Source: Erinaceus europaeus (lineage: Eukaryota; Chordata; Mammalia; Eulipotyphla; Erinaceidae). Taken from it: a stretch of DNA of 64,000 nucleotides. This document shows positions 47,951-61,654 of the stretch, piece after piece; within the stretch, counting starts at the first letter, position 1, and each line of letters begins with the position of its first letter. Under the pieces are notes generated by a model that made no database searches, was not told where the DNA came from, and saw nothing but the letters and a program-made list of their open reading frames with translations. The position numbers and the translations under genes are program-made. The stretch covers positions 22,001-86,000 of the forward strand of contig NW_026647256.1 of the NCBI RefSeq assembly GCF_950295315.1, read 5' to 3'.

Positions 47951-50900
47951 GAGCCCTCTGTGATGTCCTAGCCCCTGGCAATCTGTGCTGGCCACACTGG
48001 CACTGGGCAGCCCAACTGCCCTGCCACTAGGTCAGGCAACAGCGCCCAGACGCCTGGGCCCTGGCACAGAGGGACGGAAGGATGGGAAGACAGTGCTGAC
48101 CGACGAGGGACCTCAGGGCTGGCAGCCAAGAGAAGACAGGTGGAGGTGCGCCCGGGATCCATGGAGCCCAGGCCAGAGCTGCCTGTATGCCTGCCTGCCT
48201 TCCTGGATGTCTGTATGCTGCCTTTGTCCAGGTAGGTTTCTCAGGTCCCCTCCAATCCTGTCCTCTCCTGTCCTCACCATCCCCTCCCCTCTCCTCTCCT
48301 CCGCACTTTGCTTCTCTCCTTTGTCTGTCCTCTCTTCCAGGTGCCCTGCTCACCAGCTCCAGCACTTGTGATGGTTCTCCAGTGACAGCTGTTCGCAACC
48401 CCTTCCACCCCCTGCCTGCCCCAAATGTGACCCAGCTCACAGGGCCTCCGGCTCACCCCACCCAAACCCACACGCCCCAACACATTCCCTGGTTCAGCCC
48501 CTCTGCCCTATTCAGCCAAACCGGCCCCTTTGCAACCTACCTATGCATCGTTGTTTCTCCTCACCATTCAAGGAGAGATCTCCTTTTGTACTTAGCTTGG
48601 TTGACTGGTGGATGGATGGATGGATGGATGGATGGATGGATGGATGGATGGATGGATAGATGTATGGGTGGATGGATGGATGGATGGACAGGTCAATGGA
48701 TCGGTTTTGTAGAGGCAGAGTACCATATAGGGGTACTGGAGACCGCTGGTGTCAGATCCTTAGTCAATATCAAATGTAAAACATTAATTCATCAATAACA
48801 AAAATGAATAAGCACCTAAATAAATAAATAAATAAATGAATAAAAATAAAAACTGGGTTAAAAAATACATGGCGTCTTTGCCTTTCTGCATATGGAATGC
48901 TGTGAGGATCTTAACAAGGAAAGCATTGTCCTGAGTAGCCCATTTGAAGTCCTGGAATATTTCCTTTTCCTTTTTCTTTTTTTACTTTCCATTTTCTTGA
49001 TTATTCACTGGAATAAATAGACAGCAATTGAGAGGGAAGGGAGGTAGAGAGAGTTTGAGACACAGAGAGAGACACCTGCAGCACTTCCGCACCACTTGTA
49101 AAGATTTCCCCTGGCAGGTGGGAACCAGGGTGTTGAAGCCCAGTCCTCCTGCATTGTAACATGAGTGCTTAGCTGGGTTTGGCACCACCTGGTACCCTTG
49201 ATGGGACACTATTTTTTTAGCAATGAAAAGAAATTCTCGGGGCAAGGTAATAAATAAATGAAGAAGTAAATAAAAGTGCATTTACATTAACTCAGTGGAA
49301 ACACACAGGGACATATACGTCTCTGTTACCTGTATTACTTCTTCATGTATGGATTGATTGCCTCAAGGGGTTATTGCCACAGCTGAGTGCCTGTGCCACG
49401 AATAATCCACAGCTCCTGCACTCCATTTGTTCCCCTTTCGCTGCCCTTGTTGCTTGGTCACTGTGGTGGTTATTGTTGTTGTTGTTGTTGTTGTTGTTGT
49501 TACTGACCTTGCATCTGACAGACACAAAAGGAGAGAGCAGAGGAAATACAGGGTGGGAGAGAAAGATAGAGCTCCTAAAGACCTGCTTCACCCCCTGTAA
49601 AGCGACTCCCCTGCAGGTGGCGGTCTGGGGGCCAGACCCCAAATCCTTCCACCTGTCCCCTCTATTCGTAGGCGCCACAAGCCCTTAACCCTCTGACATA
49701 CCGCCAAACCTTCCTGGATTTACTTTTGAAGGCAGTATCACCTGCCTCTTTTTGAATCCTCATTATCCTGACGGTCAGTCCTGGAGACAGTGTCATGACA
49801 CGACACACGGAGATCTCTGTTATCAGAGAGGACCTGGAACAGCTGCTGGGCTTCTAGTGCCAGGGCAGGAGCAACTCCCCATCCACCCTCCACGGAGTCC
49901 ACCTGCCTGCATTTTGGTCCTTTTCCCTCCAAAAAAGATTTTTCCCTTTTTTCACTTTGAAAAAGGCAGCAGACAGGTTACCCAGGCAGGGGAAAAAAAA
50001 TAAAAAGCCTTTTTTTTTTTTTTTTTTTTTTTTACCGAAGTGAATGACCATCTTCTGGGAAGTATAGGTTTTGAACCTGAAAACTCTGTCTGTCTGTCTC
50101 TTAGTCCACAGAAAGAGCCACTAGCCCAGCCAGGTCTCACACGCAGATGGGGTGTTTTTGCCAGTCAAAGGTCTGCACAGCGCACTAGGGATTGGGCGAC
50201 CTGAGACCCAAATGTTACATTGTAGATGGACTGTTTGCAGTTCTTGCTCCCCAGGACATTGGACTGTCTCAACTCCCTCCCCTACAGCATGAAAAAAAGA
50301 CTCTTGACAACCTTGGAGCAAATGGAGTGGGGGTGAGGGGAGCTGTTTGCATGTCTGCGCTGCTCATGCCCAGGTGTCTGTGGGGGTGCGTGGCAGAGGC
50401 TGTAAGGGGGCTAGGGGGCAGAAGGAGACTGTTTGAGAGGCAGGCTGCAGGCAGGGGAGCCCAGGAGTGTGTGCAGGGCTGTGTGTGTGGGTGTGGTGGC
50501 AGGGGGTTAGGGCAGGTACCCCTGCTGGATGGTGAGATGGCAGCTGGGCTGTCCCTGGGCCCTCAGGGCTAGAGGGCAGAAGCAGGGTGGCAGTAAAGTA
50601 GCTCAGGGAGGCACACAGTAGATGTTAGTTGGGGAGCTGGGGGACAGAGGGCAAGGTGAAAGGGGGCATCTTTGAGGAGGGCTCTGGACTAGAGAGTGGG
50701 GGCAGCTGGAGGCATGGAAGGTCCCAGGAATCAGGGATTGACAGGAACAGATTCCTGCACCCACCCACTGGATAGAAGCTGCAGCAGCCAGAGCAGCAGC
50801 CCTGGCTTGCCTAGGCCAAGGGCCCTGAGTGAGTCCTTCTGAGGATGAGGAAGAGGAGGAGGGGGTGGAGGAGGTGGAGGAGTAGGAGGAGGAGGAGGAG

Positions 50901-51376
50901 GAGGAGGAAGAGGAGGAGGAAGAAGAAGAGGAGGAGGAGGAGGAGGAGGAGGAGGAGGAGGGGCAGGAGGGCAGCTGTCAGTAGGCAACGGGATTAATAG
51001 AGGCCTCCATTACGGAGGCATGTGTTCAGGCAGGCACCCACCAACCCTCAGGGGCAGCTCAGGGCACCCAGGGACTTGGTGTGGGTATCTCTGGGGCGGG
51101 GACTGTCAGTCAGTCAGCAAGACTGTGTGTCAGTGCACATGGTGGGACAGGGGCCTGGCGGACCTTGGTCCCCCGCCCTGGACTGTCAGATGCCAGCCCC
51201 ATGCCCAGACACACACCAATCTGCCCATAGCCCCTTGGCCCGGCCGACCAGCACCTGCTTTGGCCTGGGGCTCTGGCTCTGGTGGCTGGCCACCACCCCT
51301 CAGGTCAAGTTCAGCGTGGGGGTCATGGCTGCTGGTCAACTGGATGGGCGGGGTCCCCGTGGCCTAGCAACCACAG
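47951..51376. repeat. Monomer unit 15 (3426 bp)
   Basis: SINE 1 48982-49197, SINE 2 49360-49714, SINE 3 50010-50114, GGA tract 50841-50963. GGAT 12, T 24. Profile T/C/A/C. Confidence 0.97.
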
Positions 51377-54300
51377 GAGCCCTCTGTGATGTCCTAGCCC
51401 CTGGCAATCTGTGCTGGCCACACTGGCACTGGGCAGCCCAACTGCCCTGCCACTAGGTCAGGCAACAGCGCCCAGACGCCTGGGCCCTGGCACAGAGGGA
51501 CGGAAGGATGGGAAGACAGTGCTGACCGACGAGGGACCTCAGGGCTGGCAGCCAAGAGAAGACAGGTGGAGGTGCGCCCGGGATCCATGGAGCCCAGGCC
51601 AGAGCTGCCTGTATGCCTGCCTGCCTTCCTGGATGTCTGTATGCTGCCTTTGTCCAGGTAGGTTTCTCAGGTCCCCTCCAATCCTGTCCTCTCCTGTCCT
51701 CACCATCCCCTCCCCTCTCCTCTCCTCCGCACTTTGCTTCTCTCCTTTGTCTGTCCTCTCTTCCAGGTGCCCTGCTCACCAGCTCCAGCACTTGTGATGG
51801 TTCTCCAGTGACAGCTGTTCGCAACCCCTTCCACCCCCTGCCTGCCCCAAATGTGACCCAGCTCACAGGGCCTCCGGCTCACCCCACCCAAACCCACACG
51901 CCCCAACACATTCCCTGGTTCAGCCCCTCTGCCCTATTCAGCCAAACCGGCCCCTTTGCAACCTACCTATGCATCGTTGTTTCTCCTCACCATTCAAGGA
52001 GAGATCTCCTTTTGTACTTAGCTTGGTTGACTGGTGGATGGATGGATGGATGGATGGATGGATGGATGGATGGATGGATGGATGGATGGATAGATGTATG
52101 GGTGGATGGATGGATGGATGGACAGGTCAATGGATCGGTTTTGTAGAGGCAGAGTACCATCTAGGGGTACTGGAGACCGCTGGTGTCAGATCCTTAGTCA
52201 ATATCAAATGTAAAACATTAATTCATCAATAACAAAAATGAATAAGCACCTAAATAAATAAATAAATAAATGAATAAAAATAAAAACTGGGTTAAAAAAT
52301 ACATGGCGTCTTTGCCTTTCTGCATATGGAATGCTGTGAGGATCTTAACAAGGAAAGCATTGTCCTGAGTAGCCCATTTGAAGTCCTGGAATATTTCCTT
52401 TTCCTTTTTCTTTTTTTACTTTCCATTTTCTTGATTATTCACTGGAATAAATAGACAGCAATTGAGAGGGAAGGGAGGTAGAGAGAGTTTGAGACACAGA
52501 GAGAGACACCTGCAGCACTTCCGCACCACTTGTAAAGATTTCCCCTGGCAGGTGGGAACCAGGGTGTTGAAGCCCAGTCCTCCTGCATTGTAACATGAGT
52601 GCTTAGCTGGGTTTGGCACCACCTGGTACCCTTGATGGGACACTATTTTTTTAGCAATGAAAAGAAATTCTCGGGGCAAGGTAATAAATAAATGAAGAAG
52701 TAAATAAAAGTGCATTTACATTAACTCAGTGGAAACACACAGGGACATATACGTCTCTGTTACCTGTATTACTTCTTCATGTATGGATTGATTGCCTCAA
52801 GGGGTTATTGCCACAGCTGAGTGCCTGTGCCACGAATAATCCACAGCTCCTGCACTCCATTTGTTCCCCTTTCGCTGCCCTTGTTGCTTGGTCACTGTGG
52901 TGGTTATTGTTGTTGTTGTTGTTGTTGTTGTTGTTACTGACCTTGCATCTGACAGACACAAAAGGAGAGAGCAGAGGAAATACAGGGTGGGAGAGAAAGA
53001 TAGAGCTCCTAAAGACCTGCTTCACCCCCTGTAAAGCGACTCCCCTGCAGGTGGCGGTCTGGGGGCCAGACCCCAAATCCTTCCACCTGTCCCCTCTATT
53101 CGTAGGCGCCACAAGCCCTTAACCCTCTGACATACCGCCAAACCTTCCTGGATTTACTTTTGAAGGCAGTATCACCTGCCTCTTTTTGAATCCTCATTAT
53201 CCTGACGGTCAGTCCTGGAGACAGTGTCATGACACGACACACGGAGATCTCTGTTATCAGAGAGGACCTGGAACAGCTGCTGGGGTTCTAGTGCCAGGGC
53301 AGGAGCAACTCCCCATCCACCCTCCACGGAGTCCACCTGCCTGCATTTTGGTCCTTTTCCCTCCAAAAAAGATTTTTCCCTTTTTTCACTTTGAAAAAGG
53401 CAGCAGACAGGTTACCCAGGCAGGGGAAAAAAAATAAAAAGCCTTTTTTTTTTTTTTTTTTTTTTTTTACCGAAGTGAATGACCATCTTCTGGGAAGTAT
53501 AGGTTTTGAACCTGAAAACTCTGTCTGTCTGTCTCTTAGTCCACAGAAAGAGCCACTAGCCCAGCCAGGTCTCACACGCAGATGGGGTGTTTTTGCCAGT
53601 CAAAGGTCTGCACAGCGCACTAGGGATTGGGCGACCTGAGACCCAAATGTTACATTGTAGATGGACTGTTTGCAGTTCTTGCTCCCCAGGACATTGGACT
53701 GTCTCAACTCCCTCCCCTACAGCATGAAAAAAAGACTCTTGACAACCTTGGAGCAAATGGAGTGGGGGTGAGGGGAGCTGTTTGCATGTCTGCGCTGCTC
53801 ATGCCCAGGTGTCTGTGGGGGTGCGTGGCAGAGGCTGTAAGGGGGCTAGGGGGCAGAAGGAGACTGTTTGAGAGGCAGGCTGCAGGCAGGGGAGCCCAGG
53901 AGTGTGTGCAGGGCTGTGTGTGTGGGTGTGGTGGCAGGGGGTTAGGGCAGGTACCCCTGCTGGATGGTGAGATGGCAGCTGGGCTGTCCCTGGGCCCTCA
54001 GGGCTAGAGGGCAGAAGCAGGGTGGCAGTAAAGTAGCTCAGGGAGGCACACAGTAGATGTTAGTTGGGGAGCTGGGGGACAGAGGGCAAGGTGAAAGGGG
54101 GCATCTTTGAGGAGGGCTCTGGACTAGAGAGTGGGGGCAGCTGGAGGCATGGAAGGTCCCAGGAATCAGGGATTGACAGGAACAGATTCCTGCACCCACC
54201 CACTGGATAGAAGCTGCAGCAGCCAGAGCAGCAGCCCTGGCTTGCCTAGGCCAAGGGCCCTGAGTGAGTCCTTCTGAGGATGAGGAAGAGGAGGAGGGGG

Positions 54301-54811
54301 TGGAGGAGGTGGAGGAGTAGGAGGAGGAGGAGGAGGAGGAGGAAGAGGAGGAGGAAGAAGAAGAGGAGGAGGAGGAGGAGGAGGAGGAGGAGGAGGGGCA
54401 GGAGGGCAGCTGTCAGTAGGCAACGGGATTAATAGAGGCCTCCATTACGGAGGCATGTGTTCAGGCAGGCACCCACCAACCCTCAGGGGCAGCTCAGGGC
54501 ACCCAGGGACTTGGTGTGGGTATCTCTGGGGCGGGGACTGTCAGTCAGTCAGCAAGACTGTGTGTCAGTGCACATGGTGGGACAGGGGCCTGGCGGACCT
54601 TGGTCCCCCGCCCTGGACTGTCAGATGCCAGCCCCATGCCCAGACACACACCAATCTGCCCATAGCCCCTTGGCCCGGCCGACCAGCACCTGCTTTGGCC
54701 TGGGGCTCTGGCTCTGGTGGCTGGCCACCACCCCTCAGGTCAAGTTCAGCGTGGGGGTCATGGCTGCTGGTCAACTGGATGGGCGGGGTCCCCGTGGCCT
54801 AGCAACCACAG
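51377..54811. repeat. Monomer unit 16 (3435 bp, longest)
   Basis: SINE 1 52416-52631, SINE 2 52794-53148, SINE 3 53444-53549, GGA tract 54276-54398. GGAT 14, T 25. Profile T/C/A/G. It has an A-to-C at 52161 shared only with unit 17. Confidence 0.97.
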
Positions 54812-57800
54812 GAGCCCTCTGTGATGTCCTAGCCCCTGGCAATCTGTGCTGGCCACACTGGCACTGGGCAGCCCAACTGCCCTGCCACTAGGTCAGGCAA
54901 CAGCGCCCAGACGCCTGGGCCCTGGCACAGAGGGACGGAAGGATGGGAAGACAGTGCTGACCGACGAGGGACCTCAGGGCTGGCAGCCAAGAGAAGACAG
55001 GTGGAGGTGCGCCCGGGATCCATGGAGCCCAGGCCAGAGCTGCCTGTATGCCTGCCTGCCTTCCTGGATGTCTGTATGCTGCCTTTGTCCAGGTAGGTTT
55101 CTCAGGTCCCCTCCAATCCTGTCCTCTCCTGTCCTCACCATCCCCTCCCCTCTCCTCTCCTCCGCACTTTGCTTCTCTCCTTTGTCTGTCCTCTCTTCCA
55201 GGTGCCCTGCTCACCAGCTCCAGCACTTGTGATGGTTCTCCAGTGACAGCTGTTCGCAACCCCTTCCACCCCCTGCCTGCCCCAAATGTGACCCAGCTCA
55301 CAGGGCCTCCGGCTCACCCCACCCAAACCCACACGCCCCAACACATTCCCTGGTTCAGCCCCTCTGCCCTATTCAGCCAAACCGGCCCCTTTGCAACCTA
55401 CCTATGCATCGTTGTTTCTCCTCACCATTCAAGGAGAGATCTCCTTTTGTACTTAGCTTGGTTGACTGGTGGATGGATGGATGGATGGATGGATGGATGG
55501 ATGGATGGATGGATGGATGGATAGATGTATGGGTGGATGGATGGATGGATGGACAGGTCAATGGATCGGTTTTGTAGAGGCAGAGTACCATCTAGGGGTA
55601 CTGGAGACCGCTGGTGTCAGATCCTTAGTCAATATCAAATGTAAAACATTAATTCATCAATAACAAAAATGAATAAGCACCTAAATAAATAAATAAATAA
55701 ATGAATAAAAATAAAAACTGGGTTAAAAAATACATGGCGTCTTTGCCTTTCTGCATATGGAATGCTGTGAGGATCTTAACAAGGAAAGCATTGTCCTGAG
55801 TAGCCCATTTGAAGTCCTGGAATATTTCCTTTTCCTTTTTCTTTTTTTACTTTCCATTTTCTTGATTATTCACTGGAATAAATAGACAGCAATTGAGAGG
55901 GAAGGGAGGTAGAGAGAGTTTGAGACACAGAGAGAGACACCTGCAGCACTTCCGCACCACTTGTAAAGATTTCCCCTGGCAGGTGGGAACCAGGGTGTTG
56001 AAGCCCAGTCCTCCTGCATTGTAACATGAGTGCTTAGCTGGGTTTGGCACCACCTGGTACCCTTGATGGGACACTATTTTTTTAGCAATGAAAAGAAATT
56101 CTCGGGGCAAGGTAATAAATAAATGAAGAAGTAAATAAAAGTGCATTTACATTAACTCAGTGGAAACACACAGGGACATATACGTCTCTGTTACCTGTAT
56201 TACTTCTTCATGTATGGATTGATTGCCTCAAGGGGTTATTGCCACAGCTGAGTGCCTGTGCCACGAATAATCCACAGCTCCTGCACTCCATTTGTTCCCC
56301 TTTCGCTGCCCTTGTTGCTTGGTCACTGTGGTGGTTATTGTTGTTGTTGTTGTTGTTGTTGTTGTTACTGACCTTGCATCTGACAGACACAAAAGGAGAG
56401 AGCAGAGGAAATACAGGGTGGGAGAGAAAGATAGAGCTCCTAAAGACCTGCTTCACCCCCTGTAAAGCGACTCCCCTGCAGGTGGCGGTCTGGGGGCCAG
56501 ACCCCAAATCCTTCCACCTGTCCCCTCTATTCGTAGGCGCCACAAGCCCTTAACCCTCTGACATACCGCCAAACCTTCCTGGATTTACTTTTGAAGGCAG
56601 TATCACCTGCCTCTTTTTGAATCCTCATTATCCTGACGGTCAGTCCTGGAGACAGTGTCATGACACGACACACGGAGATCTCTGTTATCAGAGAGGACCT
56701 GGAACAGCTGCTGGGCTTCTAGTGCCAGGGCAGGAGCAACTCCCCATCCACCCTCCACGGAGTCCACCTGCCTGCATTTTGGTCCTTTTCCCTCCAAAAA
56801 AGATTTTTCCCTTTTTTCACTTTGAAAAAGGCAGCAGACAGGTTACCCAGGCAGGGGAAAAAAAATAAAAAGCCTTTTTTTTTTTTTTTTTTTTTTTACC
56901 GAAGTGAATGACCATCTTCTGGGAAGTATAGGTTTTGAACCTGAAAACTCTGTCTGTCTGTCTCTTAGTCCACAGAAAGAGCCACTAGCCCAGCCAGGTC
57001 TCACACGCAGATGGGGTGTTTTTGCCAGTCAAAGGTCTGCACAGCGCACTAGGGATTGGGCGACCTGAGACCCAAATGTTACATTGTAGATGGACTGTTT
57101 GCAGTTCTTGCTCCCCAGGACATTGGACTGTCTCAACTCCCTCCCCTACAGCATGAAAAAAAGACTCTTGACAACCTTGGAGCAAATGGAGTGGGGGTGA
57201 GGGGAGCTGTTTGCATGTCTGCGCTGCTCATGCCCAGGTGTCTGTGGGGGTGCGTGGCAGAGGCTGTAAGGGGGCTAGGGGGCAGAAGGAGACTGTTTGA
57301 GAGGCAGGCTGCAGGCAGGGGAGCCCAGGAGTGTGTGCAGGGCTGTGTGTGTGGGTGTGGTGGCAGGGGGTTAGGGCAGGTACCCCTGCTGGATGGTGAG
57401 ATGGCAGCTGGGCTGTCCCTGGGCCCTCAGGGCTAGAGGGCAGAAGCAGGGTGGCAGTAAAGTAGCTCAGGGAGGCACACAGTAGATGTTAGTTGGGGAG
57501 CTGGGGGACAGAGGGCAAGGTGAAAGGGGGCATCTTTGAGGAGGGCTCTGGACTAGAGAGTGGGGGCAGCTGGAGGCATGGAAGGTCCCAGGAATCAGGG
57601 ATTGACAGGAACAGATTCCTGCACCCACCCACTGGATAGAAGCTGCAGCAGCCAGAGCAGCAGCCCTGGCTTGCCTAGGCCAAGGGCCCTGAGTGAGTCC
57701 TTCTGAGGATGAGGAAGAGGAGGAGGGGGTGGAGGAGGTGGAGGAGTAGGAGGAGGAGGAGGAGGAGGAGGAAGAGGAGGAGGAAGAAGAAGAGGAGGAG

Positions 57801-58237
57801 GAGGAGGAGGAGGAGGAGGAGGGGCAGGAGGGCAGCTGTCAGTAGGCAACGGGATTAATAGAGGCCTCCATTACGGAGGCATGTGTTCAGGCAGGCACCC
57901 ACCAACCCTCAGGGGCAGCTCAGGGCACCCAGGGACTTGGTGTGGGTATCTCTGGGGCGGGGACTGTCAGTCAGTCAGCAAGACTGTGTGTCAGTGCACA
58001 TGGTGGGACAGGGGCCTGGCGGACCTTGGTCCCCCGCCCTGGACTGTCAGATGCCAGCCCCATGCCCAGACACACACCAATCTGCCCATAGCCCCTTGGC
58101 CCGGCCGACCAGCACCTGCTTTGGCCTGGGGCTCTGGCTCTGGTGGCTGGCCACCACCCCTCAGGTCAAGTTCAGCGTGGGGGTCATGGCTGCTGGTCAA
58201 CTGGATGGGCGGGGTCCCCGTGGCCTAGCAACCACAG
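54812..58237. repeat. Monomer unit 17 (3426 bp)
   Basis: SINE 1 55847-56062, SINE 2 56225-56579, SINE 3 56875-56978, GGA tract 57705-57824 (one triplet short). GGAT 13, T 23. Profile T/C/A/C. It has an A-to-C at 55592 shared with unit 16. Confidence 0.97.
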
Positions 58238-61200
58238 GAGCCCTCTGTGATGTCCTAGCCCCTGGCAATCTGTGCTGGCCACACTGGCACTGGGCAGCCC
58301 AACTGCCCTGCCACTAGGTCAGGCAACAGCGCCCAGACGCCTGGGCCCTGGCACAGAGGGACGGAAGGATGGGAAGACAGTGCTGACCGACGAGGGACCT
58401 CAGGGCTGGCAGCCAAGAGAAGACAGGTGGAGGTGCGCCCGGGATCCAGGGAGCCCAGGCCAGAGCTGCCTGTATGCCTGCCTGCCTTCCTGGATGTCTG
58501 TATGCTGCCTTTGTCCAGGTAGGTTTCTCAGGTCCCCTCCAATCCTGTCCTCTCCTGTCCTCACCATCCCCTCCCCTCTCCTCTCCTCCGCACTTTGCTT
58601 CTCTCCTTTGTCTGTCCTCTCTTCCAGGTGCCCTGCTCACCAGCTCCAGCACTTGTGATGGTTCTCCAGTGACAGCTGTTCGCAACCCCTTCCACCCCCT
58701 GCCTGCCCCAAATGTGACCCAGCTCACAGGGCCTCCGGCTCACCCCACCCAAACCCACACGCCCCAACACATTCCCTGGTTCAGCCCCTCTGCCCTATTC
58801 AGCCAAACCGGCCCCTTTGCAACCTACCTATGCATCGTTGTTTCTCCTCACCATTCAAGGAGAGATCTCCTTTTGTACTTAGCTTGGTTGACTGGTGGAT
58901 GGATGGATGGATGGATGGATGGATGGATGGATGGATGGATAGATGTATGGGTGGATGGATGGATGGATGGACAGGTCAATGGATCGGTTTTGTAGAGGCA
59001 GAGTACCATATAGGGGTACTGGAGACCGCTGGTGTCAGATCCTTAGTCAATATCAAATGTAAAACATTAATTCATCAATAACAAAAATGAATAAGCACCT
59101 AAATAAATAAATAAATAAATGAATAAAAATAAAAACTGGGTTAAAAAATACATGGCGTCTTTGCCTTTCTGCATATGGAATGCTGTGAGGATCTTAACAA
59201 GGAAAGCATTGTCCTGAGTAGCCCATTTGAAGTCCTGGAATATTTCCTTTTCCTTTTTCTTTTTTTACTTTCCATTTTCTTGATTATTCACTGGAATAAA
59301 TAGACAGCAATTGAGAGGGAAGGGAGGTAGAGAGAGTTTGAGACACAGAGAGAGACACCTGCAGCACTTCCGCACCACTTGTAAAGATTTCCCCTGGCAG
59401 GTGGGAACCAGGGTGTTGAAGCCCAGTCCTCCTGCATTGTAACATGAGTGCTTAGCTGGGTTTGGCACCACCTGGTACCCTTGATGGGACACTATTTTTT
59501 TAGCAATGAAAAGAAATTCTCGGGGCAAGGTAATAAATAAATGAAGAAGTAAATAAAAGTGCATTTACATTAACTCAGTGGAAACACACAGGGACATATA
59601 CGTCTCTGTTACCTGTATTACTTCTTCATGTATGGATTGATTGCCTCAAGGGGTTATTGCCACAGCTGAGTGCCTGTGCCACGAATAATCCACAGCTCCT
59701 GCACTCCATTTGTTCCCCTTTCGCTGCCCTTGTTGCTTGGTCACTGTGGTGGTTATTGTTGTTGTTGTTGTTGTTGTTGTTGTTACTGACCTTGCATCTG
59801 ACAGACACAAAAGGAGAGAGCAGAGGAAATACAGGGTGGGAGAGAAAGATAGAGCTCCTAAAGACCTGCTTCACCCCCTGTAAAGCGACTCCCCTGCAGG
59901 TGGCGGTCTGGGGGCCAGACCCCAAATCCTTCCACCTGTCCCCTCTATTCGTAGGCGCCACAAGCCCTTAACCCTCTGACATACCGCCAAACCTTCCTGG
60001 ATTTACTTTTGAAGGCAGTATCACCTGCCTCTTTTTGAATCCTCATTATCCTGACGGTCAGTCCTGGAGACAGTGTCATGACACGACACACGGAGATCTC
60101 TGTTATCAGAGAGGACCTGGAACAGCTGCTGGGGTTCTAGTGCCAGGGCAGGAGCAACTCCCCATCCACCCTCCACGGAGTCCACCTGCCTGCATTTTGG
60201 TCCTTTTCCCTCCAAAAAAGATTTTTCCCTTTTTTCACTTTGAAAAAGGCAGCAGACAGGTTACCCAGGCAGGGGAAAAAAAATAAAAAGCCTTTTTTTT
60301 TTTTTTTTTTTTTTTTTTACCGAAGTGAATGACCATCTTCTGGGAAGTATAGGTTTTGAACCTGAAAACTCTGTCTGTCTGTCTCTTAGTCCACAGAAAG
60401 AGCCACTAGCCCAGCCAGGTCTCACCCTCAGATGGGGTGTTTTTGCCAGTCAAAGGTCTGCACAGCGCACTAGGGATTGGGCGACCTGAGACCCAAATGT
60501 TACATTGTAGATGGACTGTTTGCAGTTCTTGCTCCCCAGGACATTGGACTGTCTCAACTCCCTCCCCTACAGCATGAAAAAAAGACTCTTGACAACCTTG
60601 GAGCAAATGGAGTGGGGGTGAGGGGAGCTGTTTGCATGTCTGCGCTGCTCATGCCCAGGTGTCTGTGGGGGTGCGTGGCAGAGGCTGTAAGGGGGCTAGG
60701 GGGCAGAAGGAGACTGTTTGAGAGGCAGGCTGCAGGCAGGGGAGCCCAGGAGTGTGTGCAGGGCTGTGTGTGTGGGTGTGGCGGCAGGGGGTTAGGGCAG
60801 GTACCCCTGCTGGATGGTGAGATGGCAGCTGGGCTGTCCCTGGGCCCTCAGGGCTAGAGGGCAGAAGCAGGGTGGCAGTAAAGTAGCTCAGGGAGGCACA
60901 CAGTAGATGTTAGTTGGGGAGCTGGGGGACAGAGGGCAAGGTGAAAGGGGGCATCTTTGAGGAGGGCTCTGGACTAGAGAGTGGGGGCAGCTGGAGGCAT
61001 GGAAGGTCCCAGGAATCAGGGATTGACAGGAACAGATTCCTGCACCCACCCACTGGATAGAAGCTGCAGCAGCCAGAGCAGCAGCCCTGGCTTGCCTAGG
61101 CCAAGGGCCCTGAGTGAGTCCTTCTGAGGATGAGGAAGAGGAGGAGGGGGTGGAGGAGGTGGAGGAGTAGGAGGAGGAGGAGGAGGAGGAGGAAAGCAGG

Positions 61201-61654
61201 AGGAAGAAGAAGAGGAGGAGGAGGAGGAGGAGGAGGAGGGGCAGGAGGGCAGATGTCAGTAGGCAACGGGATTAATAGAGGCCTCCATTACGGAGGCATG
61301 TGTCCAGGCAGGCACCCACCAACCCTCAGGGGCAGCTCAGGGCACCCAGGGACTTGGTGTGGGTATCTCTGGGGCGGGGACTGTCAGTCAGTCAGCAAGA
61401 CTGTGTGTCAGTGCACATGGTGGGACAGGGGCCTGGCGGACCTTGGTCCCCCGCCCTGGACTGTCAGATGCCAGCCCCATGCCCAGACACACACCAATCT
61501 GCCCATAGCCCCTTGGCCCGGCCGACCAGCACCTGCTTTGGCCTGGGGCTCTGGCTCTGGTGGCTGGCCACCACCCCTCAGGTCAAGTTCAGCGTGGGGG
61601 TCATGGCTGCTGGTCAACTGGATGGGCGGGGTCCCCGTGGCCTAGCAACCACAG
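58238..61654. repeat. Monomer unit 18 (3417 bp, shortest, diverging)
   Basis: SINE 1 59265-59480, SINE 2 59643-59997, SINE 3 60293-60399, GGA tract 61126-61241. GGAT 11, T 26. Profile G/C/A/G. Private changes cluster in its right half: 60426, 60428, 60782, a rearranged GGA segment at 61191-61200, 61253 and 61304. The GGA tract is 7 bp shorter, not a multiple of three. Confidence 0.96.
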
